Assembly: GCA_049840795.1 (NCBI GenBank)
Contig: JASGJK010000044.1
Location: forward strand, 1-64,000
Direction: 5' to 3'
Length of the DNA stretch: 64,000 nt
DNA from: UPXZ01 sp049840795
GTDB taxonomy: Bacteria > Bacteroidota > Bacteroidia > Bacteroidales > Paludibacteraceae
Part shown: piece by piece, positions 9,102 through 19,244 of the stretch
Layout of the letters: each line of letters opens with the position of its first letter
How positions within the stretch are numbered: the first letter of the stretch is position 1
Notes under the pieces: generated by a model
The model's input: only the letters and a program-made list of their open reading frames with translations
Told to the model about the DNA's origin: nothing
Databases searched by the model: none
Made by a program: the position numbers and the translations under genes

Positions 9102-10466
9102 ATGAAAGCACACACATTTTTTTTCAAAAGACAGGCAGTATTTGCGTTTGTATTATTCACTTTTTTAGTAAGTTGCAAATCAGAAAAAATTGAAACAAGT
9201 AACCTTCCTACTGTAAAAACTACGGCTATAACAAATATTACGGCAACAACAGCCACTTCCGGCGGCTCCGTCACCACTCTTGGTAATAACGAGATTACAC
9301 AAAAGGGTATTTGTTGGAGCACCAAATCAAATCCCACAGTAAACGATGAAAAGACCCAAAGCGGAAGTGGTAAAGGTATCTTTATTAGCTATTTAACAAA
9401 TTTATTACCCAATACAACGTATTATGTTAGAGCTTACGGAATCAATCAACACGGAACATCGTATGGCAATGAATATAGCTTTAAAACCTTAAATTCGAAT
9501 GGAGATCTTCCTGCCAATTTTGCCAAAGGCGCAGATATTAGCTGGCTACCTCAAATGGAAGCATCCGGATTTAAATTTTATAACACTTCGGGGCAAGAAC
9601 AAGACTGCATACAAATATTAAAAGATTACGGCATTAACTCAATTCGCCTGCGCACTTGGGTCAATCCGTCAAACGATAAATGGAGTGGACACTGCAGCAA
9701 AGATGAAACGGTAGCTATGGCTTCACGTGTAAAAAATGCGGGAATGCGTGTGATGATTGATTTTCATTACAGCGATAGTTGGGCTGATCCATCCAAACAG
9801 GTAAAACCGGCTGCTTGGGCAAACCACGATTTTAATCAGTTACAAAAAGATGTGTATGATTATACGTTTGAAGTAATGACAGCATTAAAAAACGCTGGCA
9901 TTACACCCGAATGGGTTCAAGTAGGTAATGAGATTACGCCCGGTATGTTACTTCCTGACGGAGGCTCGGACGATGTCCATTTTCCGCAATTGGTTAAACT
10001 TATAAATCAAGGCTACGATGCCATAAAGGCTGTCAGTTCAACATCAAAAGTAATTCTACATATTGATCAAGGCAGCAACAATGGGCATTTTCGCTGGTGG
10101 TTTGACAATGCTGTGAAGTATGGAGCAAAATTTGACATAATCGGACTGAGCTACTACCCCTATTGGTTAGATGGAAATCCTGATTATACACTATCAATCA
10201 ACGACTTATCAACTAACTTAACCGATATGGTTTCCCGTTACGGTAAAGAAGTTATGATAGTGGAAGTAGGCGGTGAAGATACAAAAGCACAAAACACCTA
10301 CGATATGCTAAAAGCCGTTATAAAACACACAGCCCAAGTAACAGACAACAAAGGATTGGGTGTTTTTTACTGGGAACCCGAAGGCGCACGATCTTGGAGT
10401 AACTATGCTTTAAGTGCCTGGGGAAACGACGGAAAACCGACCAAAGCTATGGAAGCATTTAAATAA
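9102..10466 (+). CDS. GH53 arabinogalactan endo-beta-1,4-galactanase lipoprotein
   Basis: Secreted lipoprotein of 454 residues that would cleave beta-1,4-galactan side chains of pectin. A lipobox (FLVSC, C25) ends the signal peptide. Residues about 35-130 form a fibronectin-III-like module ending GTSYGNEYSFKT. The GH53 barrel follows: NSIRLRTWVNP, DFHYSDSWADP, the acid/base in VQVGNE (E277) and the nucleophile in MIVEVGG (E388). It stands alone, with no SusC/SusD pair nearby, so it may act on oligosaccharides at the cell surface. A very similar FN3-like module occurs in the exported propeller protein at 42274. Confidence 0.9.
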   Translation: MKAHTFFFKRQAVFAFVLFTFLVSCKSEKIETSNLPTVKTTAITNITATTATSGGSVTTLGNNEITQKGICWSTKSNPTVNDEKTQSGSGKGIFISYLTNLLPNTTYYVRAYGINQHGTSYGNEYSFKTLNSNGDLPANFAKGADISWLPQMEASGFKFYNTSGQEQDCIQILKDYGINSIRLRTWVNPSNDKWSGHCSKDETVAMASRVKNAGMRVMIDFHYSDSWADPSKQVKPAAWANHDFNQLQKDVYDYTFEVMTALKNAGITPEWVQVGNEITPGMLLPDGGSDDVHFPQLVKLINQGYDAIKAVSSTSKVILHIDQGSNNGHFRWWFDNAVKYGAKFDIIGLSYYPYWLDGNPDYTLSINDLSTNLTDMVSRYGKEVMIVEVGGEDTKAQNTYDMLKAVIKHTAQVTDNKGLGVFYWEPEGARSWSNYALSAWGNDGKPTKAMEAFK

Positions 10467-10620
10467 TGCGATACAAAGTTGTATAAATCGCAACTTTGTA
10501 TTATATTTGAAAACGCAAATAAGTACATAATAATTATTATTGATATGTTTTTCACCACATAGTACACATAGTTTTTATCCCGCAAATCGGGACGGGATTC
10601 AGCAACCTAAAAAGTATCCT

Positions 10621-10717
10621 AAGATACTTTTACTATGTGAACGAAGTGCTTTTTAAGATTGTTTTACTATGTGTTCTACTGTGTTTAAAATATATCATTA
10701 ATTATTTCTAATTACTT
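10621..10717. repeat. 97-base dispersed repeat, copy 1
   Basis: Begins AAGATACTTTTACTATGTGA and ends in TTCTAATTACTT. It recurs almost identically at 45662-45758 (about two mismatches). It lies between the galactanase and ferritin genes and contains two CTATGTG half-sites. Confidence 0.75.
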
Positions 10718-10746
10718 ACAATAAAAATCAATAAGGAGAAACTGTT

Positions 10747-11259
10747 ATGCTCAACCCCAACATCGCAAGATTGCTCAACGAGCAAATCAATAGAGAATTT
10801 TACTCTTCATATCTTTATTTAGATATGTCAAATTTTTATTATGACCACAATCTTAACGGCTTTGGTAATTGGTTTGCCATTCAAACCCAGGAAGAATATG
10901 CGCACGCAATGCTATTTGTCAAATATGTATTAAATAATGGTGAAAAAGTAACATTAGAAACTATTGCCGCTCCTAATATTCCATTTAAAGACTTTAAACA
11001 CCCGCTCGCTGCTGCTTTGGAGCATGAATATTTTATCACAAAATCAATTAACGATATTTATGCCGAAGCATTTGCAATAAAAGATTTTCGTACAATGCAG
11101 TTTTTAGATTGGTTTGTAAAAGAACAAGGAGAAGAAGAACAAAATACCGACGATTTGAATAAACGTTTTGATTTGTTTGGTAGCGACCCCAAAAGCTTAT
11201 ATCTACTTGACAGTGAACTTGCTTCAAGAACATATAATCCGCCTTCATTAACACTTTAA
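10747..11259 (+). CDS. ftnA: Ferritin (iron storage)
   Basis: Iron-storage protein of 170 residues that oxidises Fe(II) and stores it as a mineral core inside a 24-subunit shell in the cytoplasm. The four-helix ferritin fold shows ferroxidase ligands in the usual places: E17 in INREFYSSYLYL, the EEYAH motif (E49, H53), E94 region and the EQGEEEQ helix. A strong Shine-Dalgarno AAGGAG at 10733-10738 fixes the start. It stands as a single gene ending in a good terminator. Confidence 0.92.
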   Translation: MLNPNIARLLNEQINREFYSSYLYLDMSNFYYDHNLNGFGNWFAIQTQEEYAHAMLFVKYVLNNGEKVTLETIAAPNIPFKDFKHPLAAALEHEYFITKSINDIYAEAFAIKDFRTMQFLDWFVKEQGEEEQNTDDLNKRFDLFGSDPKSLYLLDSELASRTYNPPSLTL

Positions 11260-11276
11260 TTGTTTTTGATAACATT

Positions 11277-11313
11277 AAAATCCCTACATAAAAATAGTTT
11301 GTAGGGATTTTTT
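11277..11313 (+). terminator. Rho-independent terminator after ferritin
   Basis: Stem AAATCCCTAC pairing with GTAGGGATTT, followed by a run of T, 18 bases after the ferritin stop. Confidence 0.85.
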
Positions 11314-11401
11314 ACTTTGCCATAATTTAGATACAAAATGTTCATCTAATCAAAAATAAAAAAATCATTTTTAGACATTTACAACAGAAAACTCCATTGA
11401 T

Positions 11402-12184
11402 ATGAAACAAGCAACAATGCCTGCGCTATTTGTCGGACACGGAAATCCGATGAATGCCCTTGAAACCAATCAGTTTACCGAGACTTGGAGAAAACTAGGG
11501 GAAAGTATCCCTACGCCTAAATCCATCGTTAGCGTATCGGCTCACTGGGAAACAAAAGACACGTATGTCACAGGAATGGAGTATCCCAAAACTATTCACG
11601 ATTTTGGTGGTTTTCCAAAGCAACTTTTTGAAGTTGAATATCCGGCAAAAGGAAATCCTGAATTAGCTTCCAAAATAACGGAAATCGTTTCTTCAAAACG
11701 CATCAATATTGACATCAACAACTGGGGATTGGATCACGGAACTTGGTCGGTACTTGTACATATGTTTCCCAAAGCGGATATTCCCGTCATTCAACTTAGC
11801 CTTGATCGCTTTGCCCTTCCCGAAGAGCATTTTAATTTGGGAAAAGAACTCGCCACCTTGAGAAACAAAGGCGTTTTATTCGTCTGCAGTGGCAATATTA
11901 TCCATAATTTACGTATGGTGGATTGGAGAAATTACGACAACCAATACGATTGGGCGATAAAAGCTTCGAATCAAATAAAGACATATATTCAAAACAAGGA
12001 ATATGATGCACTTTTTAACGCACACACCTTGAATAACGATATAGCGCTTTCTGTCAACTCTGCCGAGCATTATATGCCGTTATTTTATCTATTAGGCTTG
12101 GAAAAAGTGTCTGATACGTTCTCTTTTTTCAATGATGAAATCATTATGGGATCACTCTCAATGACAGGTATTTTGCTCAAATGA
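11402..12184 (+). CDS. ygiD: YgiD-type extradiol dioxygenase (4,5-DOPA dioxygenase family)
   Basis: Cytoplasmic non-haem metal enzyme of 260 residues in the LigB superfamily. Metal-binding histidines are visible in FVGHGNP (near residue 13), VSAHWE and WGLDHGTW, and a further conserved SGNIIHNL block is present. Family members cleave catechol rings such as L-DOPA in vitro; the physiological substrate in bacteria is not established. It has its own spacer on both sides and is convergent with the patatin gene, 9 bases apart at their stops. Confidence 0.85.
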   Translation: MKQATMPALFVGHGNPMNALETNQFTETWRKLGESIPTPKSIVSVSAHWETKDTYVTGMEYPKTIHDFGGFPKQLFEVEYPAKGNPELASKITEIVSSKRINIDINNWGLDHGTWSVLVHMFPKADIPVIQLSLDRFALPEEHFNLGKELATLRNKGVLFVCSGNIIHNLRMVDWRNYDNQYDWAIKASNQIKTYIQNKEYDALFNAHTLNNDIALSVNSAEHYMPLFYLLGLEKVSDTFSFFNDEIIMGSLSMTGILLK

Positions 12185-12193
12185 AAGTAAAAC

Positions 12194-13069
12194 CTAAACC
12201 TCTTTTACGCCACTCCTCAATTGCAACATTTCCGGATGTTCAACTAAATATTTGGTCACGGCACTGTATCCTGACTGAAAGATTTCTTTATAAGCGTCGA
12301 AGCTAAACTCGTGGTATTTTTCGACCATGTTGGGTTCTATCAAAAATTTGCAAAGTGAACGACCCTCTTGCGAATTTTGCACTTGTACTGTACGGATAGA
12401 GGCTACAACGGCATTTTGCATTTTAAGGTTTTTCTTTACGGAAGTTTGAGGAAAAACATCAGAACCTATAATAACATCGCATTGTTCCCTTAGTGGTTGC
12501 GCAGGCATATTATTGAGCAAACCGCCGTCAACATACAATTCTTCACCCATCTTGATAGGGATATAAACGCCGGGAATGCTACTTGATGCAGCTACCCATT
12601 CGTCAACATTGTTGCCACTACTTATCACTTCCCACTTCCCACTATTGAGATTCGATACACATACATTCATTTTCAGTTTCAAGCTATCAAAATTATTTTG
12701 GGGGCAAATTTCTTTTATCAGTTTTTTCAATGGCTGATGATTCGAAATTCCGGACGATCTCCAAAAAGCGGTTGGTAATTTCACCAAGTTGGTCAGTCTG
12801 TATAATTTATCGTCTTTGATTAGTTGTAACATCTCTTGTGGCGTTTTTCCGGCAGCATATACCAATCCTACAACTGCTCCCATACTCGCTCCGGAAATCA
12901 CCTGAGGATAAATTCCACAATCCTCCAATGCTTGTATCACACCGATATGTGCATATCCTAAAGCGCCGCCTCCACTCAAACACAATCCAATGGTGGGAAC
13001 TGTCATATTTTTGTCCTCTTTCTGTGTTGAGTTTGAAGACAACCTCAATATTTCTTTCAATGGTTTCAT
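12194..13069 (-). CDS. Patatin-like phospholipase
   Basis: Patatin-fold lipid acyl hydrolase of about 291 residues. The oxyanion loop GLCLSGGGALGYAHIG comes first, then the nucleophile in GASMG (S62), and the catalytic aspartate in VDGGLLNNMP. The Ser-Asp dyad is complete. ATG 13069 (MKPLKEIL) is chosen; the internal MTVPTIG start would also keep the whole domain. The absence of a signal peptide suggests a cytoplasmic or membrane-associated enzyme similar to RssA/YchK. It is monocistronic and convergent with ygiD. Confidence 0.85.
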   Translation of the reverse strand: MKPLKEILRLSSNSTQKEDKNMTVPTIGLCLSGGGALGYAHIGVIQALEDCGIYPQVISGASMGAVVGLVYAAGKTPQEMLQLIKDDKLYRLTNLVKLPTAFWRSSGISNHQPLKKLIKEICPQNNFDSLKLKMNVCVSNLNSGKWEVISSGNNVDEWVAASSSIPGVYIPIKMGEELYVDGGLLNNMPAQPLREQCDVIIGSDVFPQTSVKKNLKMQNAVVASIRTVQVQNSQEGRSLCKFLIEPNMVEKYHEFSFDAYKEIFQSGYSAVTKYLVEHPEMLQLRSGVKEV

Positions 13070-13397
13070 AGTAAAAACGATTATATGTACAAATTTACAA
13101 GATAAAATCAAAATTGACACATCTGAGATGCAAAAATATCAAGAATTTACATCTATTCACCTACATAAATCAATACGAGTGATTTCTTACCGAAATACTC
13201 AAATAAAAAAACAAAAAAAACGGTTTTAGTACATTATTTTGATTATTTTTGCGGATATTTATTTTATCGTATCTTGGTAAATAAATGGATGATACTGAGT
13301 ATCATTTTTTAATGTCAAATCAAAATATTTTTCATAATTATTTCCTGATAATTATTTAATATTCAAGCATATTGCATTATTCTGAAAAAACTGAACT

Positions 13398-15575
13398 ATG
13401 AAACGATTTTTTTATTTTTCGCTACTTATTTTCACTATTTCAAACACCAACGCTAACCTATTGACAGACATTACAGATGGAAAATTCAGGGCGAAAACAC
13501 CGGCTTCTTTTTATTCGATGAACGACGGAGAACATTTTTCTCAACTAATCGATAATAAATATATTGTAAAATTTAATTTCAAAAGCGGAACTGCAGTTGA
13601 CACACTGTTTAATTTAGATAAATTCACCGAATTTCCTTACAAAAGAATTATAGGCTATTCATTTAGCAACGATGAACAAAAACTATTAGTATATTCCAAC
13701 CAAAATTTTCGGTACAGGCGTTCATTCACTGCTGATTATTACTTATATCGTTTGGACAATAAATCTATCGAAAAGCTTTCGGAAAATGGAGAACAGGAAG
13801 TGCCGCTCTTTTCACCTGACGGGAACTCCATTGCTTTCGCACGCAAAAATAACATCTATCTTAAAAATCTCCTAAATGGCGCTGAAGCTGCCGTAACGAC
13901 CGATGGCATTTACAATAAAATTATCAATGGAATTGCCGACTGGGTATATGAAGAAGAGTTTGAAACCACACGTTACTTCTTTTTTAGTCCGGACAGCAAA
14001 TGTTTGTCGTATGTACGTTTTGACGAAAGCGCTGTCCCACTCTTTTCGATGATGCGTTACACCGATAACAGTACGTCCACAAACGATGTTCTGCTTTACC
14101 CGATTGTAGAAACATTTAAATACCCCAAAGCCGGTCAAAACAACTCGTTAGTGAGCGTTCATTTATTTGATTTACAAAGCAATAAAACATCAATCACTCA
14201 ACTACCTAATACGGGAGGCGACTTTTATATTCCTCGCATCAAATGGTCTAAAAATGCAGACATATTGGCTGTTTATATCTTAAACAGACTTCAAAGTCAA
14301 TTAAAAATGTACTTTGTCAATAAAAAAGATAATAGCGCTACATTGGTTTGGGAAGATAAAGACAAATGTTATGTTGACTATGAGAATATCGACAAAATGT
14401 ACTTTCTTTCCGACAACAAACAATTCATATATATTAGTGAACAAGACGGTTACCGACACGCATACATTTACAATGTTCCGAAACAGACATCCAAACAGCT
14501 TACAAAAGGAGCTTGGGATATAACAAATATATACGGTTTTGACGAAAAAACACAGTCGCTCTACTATCAATCTGCAGAAACTTCTCCATTGCAACGGGAT
14601 ATATACTCCGTAACGCTCAAAGGCAACAAACAACGCCTGACTGATGGAAAAGGGACGCACAATGCTGATTTTTCGAGCACCTTTACTTATTTCGCCGATA
14701 ATTTCTCATCACTTTCAGTGCCAAATATGGTAACTTTACGCGACCATAAAGGAAAAAAAGTACGAGAACTGATAAATAATCAGGAACTATCTGATAAATT
14801 CAACTCTTATCAATTTCCCCAAAAAGAATTTTTCCAGTTTACAACATCGGAAGGAATCGCATTAAACGGATGGATTATAAAACCACAAAACACACAAGAA
14901 AATGTTAAATATCCGTTGCTGATGGTTCAATATAGCGGTCCTAATTCGCAACAAGTGCTTGATAGCTGGAAAATAGACTGGGAGTATTATTTAGTGACAC
15001 AGGGCTACGCTGTTGCCTGTATCGACGGTAGAGGAACGGGAGCAAGAGGGGCTGACTTCAGAAAATGTACTTATAAAAAGTTAGGTACACTTGAAACTAT
15101 TGACCAGATAGAAGCTGCAAAACACCTTGGCGCATTGCCTTTTATCGACAAAAGTAGAATTGGAATGTGGGGATGGAGTTATGGCGCGTTTATGACACTC
15201 AACGTAATGAGCACAGGAGAAAATATTTTCAAAGCCGGCATTGCTGTCGCGCCGGTTACCGACTACCGTTTATATGATTCGGCATACACCGAACGCTATA
15301 TGAGCACACCGCAAGAAAACGAAGAAGGTTACAAAAGCACTTCTACACTGACAAAAGTTGATAAACTACAAGGAAACCTACTGCTAATACACGGTACAGC
15401 TGATGATAACGTACATTTGCAAAACACAATGCTGTATGTAAACAAATTGACAGACACGGGCAAACAAGTACAACTTTATACCTACACCGATAAAAATCAC
15501 AGTATTTTGGGAAAAGAAACCAGACGGCATTTGTATCAAAAGAAATTTGAGTTTCTTGAGAAATACTTAAAATGA
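13398..15575 (+). CDS. Dipeptidyl peptidase IV (S9B family)
   Basis: Exported serine peptidase of 725 residues that removes Xaa-Pro dipeptides from peptide N-termini. The signal peptide (MKRFFYFSLLIFTISNTNA) leads to an eight-bladed propeller (about residues 40-480) with the YEEEFETTRYFFFSPD segment, whose double Glu motif binds the substrate amino terminus. The alpha/beta hydrolase domain carries the nucleophile in GWSYGAF (S594), the aspartate in TADDNVH and the histidine in DKNHSI. Length and motifs match the Porphyromonas-type DPP IV. It supports peptide feeding, common in Bacteroidales. Confidence 0.93.
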   Translation: MKRFFYFSLLIFTISNTNANLLTDITDGKFRAKTPASFYSMNDGEHFSQLIDNKYIVKFNFKSGTAVDTLFNLDKFTEFPYKRIIGYSFSNDEQKLLVYSNQNFRYRRSFTADYYLYRLDNKSIEKLSENGEQEVPLFSPDGNSIAFARKNNIYLKNLLNGAEAAVTTDGIYNKIINGIADWVYEEEFETTRYFFFSPDSKCLSYVRFDESAVPLFSMMRYTDNSTSTNDVLLYPIVETFKYPKAGQNNSLVSVHLFDLQSNKTSITQLPNTGGDFYIPRIKWSKNADILAVYILNRLQSQLKMYFVNKKDNSATLVWEDKDKCYVDYENIDKMYFLSDNKQFIYISEQDGYRHAYIYNVPKQTSKQLTKGAWDITNIYGFDEKTQSLYYQSAETSPLQRDIYSVTLKGNKQRLTDGKGTHNADFSSTFTYFADNFSSLSVPNMVTLRDHKGKKVRELINNQELSDKFNSYQFPQKEFFQFTTSEGIALNGWIIKPQNTQENVKYPLLMVQYSGPNSQQVLDSWKIDWEYYLVTQGYAVACIDGRGTGARGADFRKCTYKKLGTLETIDQIEAAKHLGALPFIDKSRIGMWGWSYGAFMTLNVMSTGENIFKAGIAVAPVTDYRLYDSAYTERYMSTPQENEEGYKSTSTLTKVDKLQGNLLLIHGTADDNVHLQNTMLYVNKLTDTGKQVQLYTYTDKNHSILGKETRRHLYQKKFEFLEKYLK

Positions 15576-15680
15576 TTGATTCAATCATTAAACATTAGGT
15601 GTCAATTTTTGGAATGAATTTTGTTTCTATTTAGTCTCAATCAAAAAAAAATATCAATTAACATAAAAAAGAATACAATT

Positions 15681-16262
15681 ATGGATTTATCAAGTTTATT
15701 AAATGGAGCAATCGGGCAAACCGTTATTGCCAATGTTGCCGGACAATTAGGTATGAATGAGTCGCAAGCCGCAAATGCGATAAACGCTGCAATTCCAGCC
15801 ATTTTAGGAGGCATTAATAAAAATGTACAGTCAACAGACGGCGCTACAAGTTTAGACAAAGCGCTACAAAAACACGATGGTAGCCTTTTAGATAATCTCA
15901 CCGGCATATTTAGCAACAACAGCCAAGAACTTCAACAAGACGGAAGTGGTATTTTGGGGCATGTCTTTGGCAACAAACAAAAGGATATGGCACAAGCCGT
16001 TTCTGAAAAAGCCGGAATAAGCATGCAACAAGTAGGTCCGCTGTTATCAATGTTAGCCCCCATAGTGATGGGTTACTTAGGAAAGCAAAAGAAAGACAAC
16101 AACACAAATGCAGATGGTTTAGGCGGTCTCATCGGAGGTTTACTTGGTGGCGAAGGCTCAAGCTCGGCGGGCGGCGGAATAATGGATATGGTAACCGGTT
16201 TATTAGATAAAGATAAGGACGGAAGCGCTTTAGATGACATTATGGGTATGTTTACAAAGTAA
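15681..16262 (+). CDS. DUF937 protein (YidB-like)
   Basis: Protein of about 193 residues of the DUF937 family. The ATG at 15681 begins MDLSSLLNGAIGQTVIANVAGQLGM, the usual family opening; the earlier ATG-less extension is ignored. A helical DUF937 core (residues 1-125) is followed by a glycine-rich stretch (GLGGLIGGLLGGEGSSSAGGG) and a short DKDKDGSALDDIMGMF tail. Function is unknown; the family has no known active site. Confidence 0.8.
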   Translation: MDLSSLLNGAIGQTVIANVAGQLGMNESQAANAINAAIPAILGGINKNVQSTDGATSLDKALQKHDGSLLDNLTGIFSNNSQELQQDGSGILGHVFGNKQKDMAQAVSEKAGISMQQVGPLLSMLAPIVMGYLGKQKKDNNTNADGLGGLIGGLLGGEGSSSAGGGIMDMVTGLLDKDKDGSALDDIMGMFTK

Positions 16263-16365
16263 CTTTATTGCCACTTTAAAGAGCCTTAGATAACAAACAG
16301 TTTATTTACACGAATAAAATCCATTTTGTCGGCTGAATAATTACTATCCGATTAAAATAAAAAAA

Positions 16366-16409
16366 AACAGAAAGGGTCATCGAAAAAAACGGTGACCCTT
16401 TCTGTTTTT
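16366..16409. terminator. Bidirectional hairpin terminator
   Basis: Stem AAAACAGAAAGGGTCA against TGACCCTTTCTGTTTT with an A/T-rich loop. It lies between the convergent DUF937 gene (+) and tRNA-Arg (-), with A and T runs on both sides, so it can end both transcripts. Confidence 0.85.
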
Positions 16410-16485
16410 GGTGATCCAGGCGGGATTCGAACCCACGACCCACAGCTTAGAAGGCTGTTGCTCTATCCAACTGAGCTACTAGACC
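16409..16485 (-). tRNA. tRNA-Arg (anticodon TCT)
   Basis: Cloverleaf of 77 bases including the encoded CCA. The acceptor stem GGTCTAG pairs with CTGGATC, the anticodon loop is CTTCTAA (anticodon TCT, reading AGA), and the T-loop is GGTTCGAATCC. The discriminator base is A. Confidence 0.95.
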
Positions 16486-16745
16486 AAACCCTTTTTTCAA
16501 AAAAGTGATGCAAAAGTAAGCTATTTTTTGGAATATCACAAGACATTCCGTTAAAATTACATCCGAAAACCACGTTTAATTGGTAAAAAATGAGTAATAT
16601 TGCACACTATTTTGGCAAATAATTATAGGCAAATAAAATCGAGTCCATTAAAGTAATATTATTTGCATTATAATAATGTTTTTTTAAGTGGTTGAAGGTT
16701 TCGCCTGCCTCAGACAGGTACAACTAATAAATAAAAAATAAACAG

Positions 16746-19187
16746 ATGAAAGTTATAAAATTTGGAGGGACTTCAGTAGGATCTGTCGAAGGAGTATTTA
16801 ATGTAAGAAAAATTGCAGAGTCGCAACAAGAACCAGTCATCGTGGTGGTCTCAGCACTGTCTGGCATTACCGATCAACTCTACAAAACGGCAAAATTAGC
16901 TTCTGAAGGAAAAACCGAATATATAGTTGAATTGGAAGCCATTAATGAACGCCACTACAAAATGATTAACGAGGCTGTTCCAGAGGACAAAAAGGAACAA
17001 ACATTACAAAAAGTAAATGAGTGTTTCACCGATTTGGCTAATATTTTAAGAGGAATTTACCTGATTAAAGATATTTCGGTCAGAATTAACGATACCATCG
17101 TAAGCTACGGCGAAGTCATTTCGTCCATCATCATTAGTAATTTGATAAAAGGGGCTGTACATTTTGATTCGAGAGAATACATTAAAACCTACAATCAATT
17201 CGACAAACATATTGTTGACTTTAATATAACCAACACCCTTATCGAAGCTAAGTTTGCGGAACTACCCGAAATTTCGGTTTGCGGCGGTTTCATTTCTTCG
17301 GATGTCAATACCGGTTTTACAACCAATCTCGGACGGGGTGGTTCCGACTATACCGCAGCAATTTTGGCGGCTGCCTTAAATGCCGTGAAATTGGAAATAT
17401 GGACAGATGTAGATGGATTTATGACTGCCGATCCTAAAATCATCAGCAACACCTATGTTATTGAAAAATTGAGTTTTAGCGAGGCTACAGAGTTGTGCAA
17501 CTTTGGCGCAAAGGTAATTTATCCGCCCACCATTTTCCCGGTTTATCACAAAAATATTCCCGTCGAAATAAGGAATACATTTAATATTGAAGCGAAAGGA
17601 ACATATATTTCAAGCGAAAAGGAAGAGATAAAAAAAGAAGATAGAGCTATCAAAGGTATTTCTTCAATTAATGATACCTCTTTAATTACCGTCCACGGGC
17701 TTGGTATGGTTGGCGTGATTGGTGTTAATTATCGCATTTTCCGTGCATTGGCAAGAAACGGCATCAGCGTATTCTTAGTATCACAGGCATCGTCCGAAAA
17801 CTCAACCTCCATCGGTGTACGTGAGCAAGACAGCAAGTTAGCCGTAGAGGTTCTCCGCAAAGAATTTGCCACCGAAATTCAACAAGGAGAAATTCACGAA
17901 ATTTTTTCCGAAGATAATTTAGCTACAGTAGCTATCGTGGGTGATAAAATGAAACGTACGCCGGGTATTGCCGGAAAACTTTTTGGCACGTTGGGAAGAA
18001 ACGGCATCAATGTAATTGCCTGCGCACAAGGAGCTTCCGAAACAAATATCTCTTTTGTTACAGACAGAAGCGCTTTGCGCAAAGCGCTCAACGTTATTCA
18101 CGACTCGTTTTTCCTTTCCGAATACAAGGTATTGAATCTCTTTATCGTGGGTGTGGGAACCGTAGGAAGTAATCTGATTGAACAAATCAAAAAACAACAG
18201 CAAAAATTGATGTTAAAAAGCGGATTGAAAATTAATGTTGTAGGTATAGCATCAAGCGCAAAAATGATTCTTCAAAGGCAAGGTATTGAACTTGAACACT
18301 GTATTGAGAACCTGAAACAAAACGGTGAAAAATCGACTACCAAGCTACTGAAAGACGCAATTATCGAAATGAATATCTTCAACTCCGTATTTGTAGATTG
18401 TACAGCCAGTGAAGATATAGCTTCATTATACCAAACGTTGTTAGAAAAAAACATATCGGTAGTTACAGCCAATAAAATCGCCGCTTCGTCAGAATATGCA
18501 AAATACGCGCAACTGAAAGAGAGTGCCCGTCAACGTGGAGTAAAATTTCTTTTTGAAACCAACGTAGGCGCCGGATTACCAATTATAAATACGATGAACA
18601 ATCTGACAAACAGTGGTGACCGTATATTAAAAATGGAAGCTGTTGTGTCCGGTACGTTAAATTTTATTTTCAACACCATCAGCAAAGAAATTCCGCTTAG
18701 CCAAACCATTCGACTGGCAAAAGAAGCCGGTTATTCCGAACCCGATCCGCGTATCGATTTATCAGGCAAAGATGTTATTCGCAAATTGGTCATTTTAGCA
18801 CGTGAAGCAGGCTACAAAGTTGATCAAGAGGATGTAAAAGCCAATTTATTTATTCCCGAAAAACATTTCAAAGGTAGCTTGGAAGACTTTTGGAAAGAGA
18901 TACCCGCATTAGATTCCCAATTTGAAGAAAAACGTAAAGAGCTTGCTGCTGAAGGAAAACGTTGGCGCTTCGTTGCCAAAATGGAGAATGGAGACTGTAA
19001 CGTAGGATTAGAAATCGTTGATACGTTACACCCTTTCTATGAACTTCAAGGGAGCAATAATATCATCCTTATCACTACGGAAAGATATAACGAGTATCCG
19101 ATGATTATCAAAGGTTACGGAGCGGGAGCAAGCGTTACGGCTGCCGGAGTTTTTGCCGACATTATCAGCATAGCAAATATAAGATAG
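16746..19187 (+). CDS. thrA: Bifunctional aspartate kinase / homoserine dehydrogenase I
   Basis: Cytoplasmic enzyme of 813 residues catalysing the first and third steps of threonine/methionine synthesis from aspartate. The kinase domain opens with KFGGTSVGS (residues 4-12) and contains TNLGRGGSDYTAA. ACT regulatory domains lie at about 310-460 (LITVHGLGMVGV, VAIVGDKMKRTPG). The homoserine dehydrogenase domain begins with the nucleotide loop VGVGTVGSNL and includes TANKIAA and EAGYSEPDPRIDLSGKD. No attenuator-like leader peptide is seen upstream; the leader holds only a small CCTG..CAGG hairpin near 16710. Neither thrB nor thrC follows. Confidence 0.95.
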   Translation: MKVIKFGGTSVGSVEGVFNVRKIAESQQEPVIVVVSALSGITDQLYKTAKLASEGKTEYIVELEAINERHYKMINEAVPEDKKEQTLQKVNECFTDLANILRGIYLIKDISVRINDTIVSYGEVISSIIISNLIKGAVHFDSREYIKTYNQFDKHIVDFNITNTLIEAKFAELPEISVCGGFISSDVNTGFTTNLGRGGSDYTAAILAAALNAVKLEIWTDVDGFMTADPKIISNTYVIEKLSFSEATELCNFGAKVIYPPTIFPVYHKNIPVEIRNTFNIEAKGTYISSEKEEIKKEDRAIKGISSINDTSLITVHGLGMVGVIGVNYRIFRALARNGISVFLVSQASSENSTSIGVREQDSKLAVEVLRKEFATEIQQGEIHEIFSEDNLATVAIVGDKMKRTPGIAGKLFGTLGRNGINVIACAQGASETNISFVTDRSALRKALNVIHDSFFLSEYKVLNLFIVGVGTVGSNLIEQIKKQQQKLMLKSGLKINVVGIASSAKMILQRQGIELEHCIENLKQNGEKSTTKLLKDAIIEMNIFNSVFVDCTASEDIASLYQTLLEKNISVVTANKIAASSEYAKYAQLKESARQRGVKFLFETNVGAGLPIINTMNNLTNSGDRILKMEAVVSGTLNFIFNTISKEIPLSQTIRLAKEAGYSEPDPRIDLSGKDVIRKLVILAREAGYKVDQEDVKANLFIPEKHFKGSLEDFWKEIPALDSQFEEKRKELAAEGKRWRFVAKMENGDCNVGLEIVDTLHPFYELQGSNNIILITTERYNEYPMIIKGYGAGASVTAAGVFADIISIANIR

Positions 19188-19244
19188 AGTTCAACATTTG
19201 AAGGTTTAGAAACGCAAAAATAACGCTAATCGAGAAATTTACAG

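Noticed and set aside
16690..16745. Threonine attenuator upstream of thrA
   Set aside because: No leader peptide rich in Thr/Ile and no competing hairpins; only a small CCTG..CAGG stem is visible.
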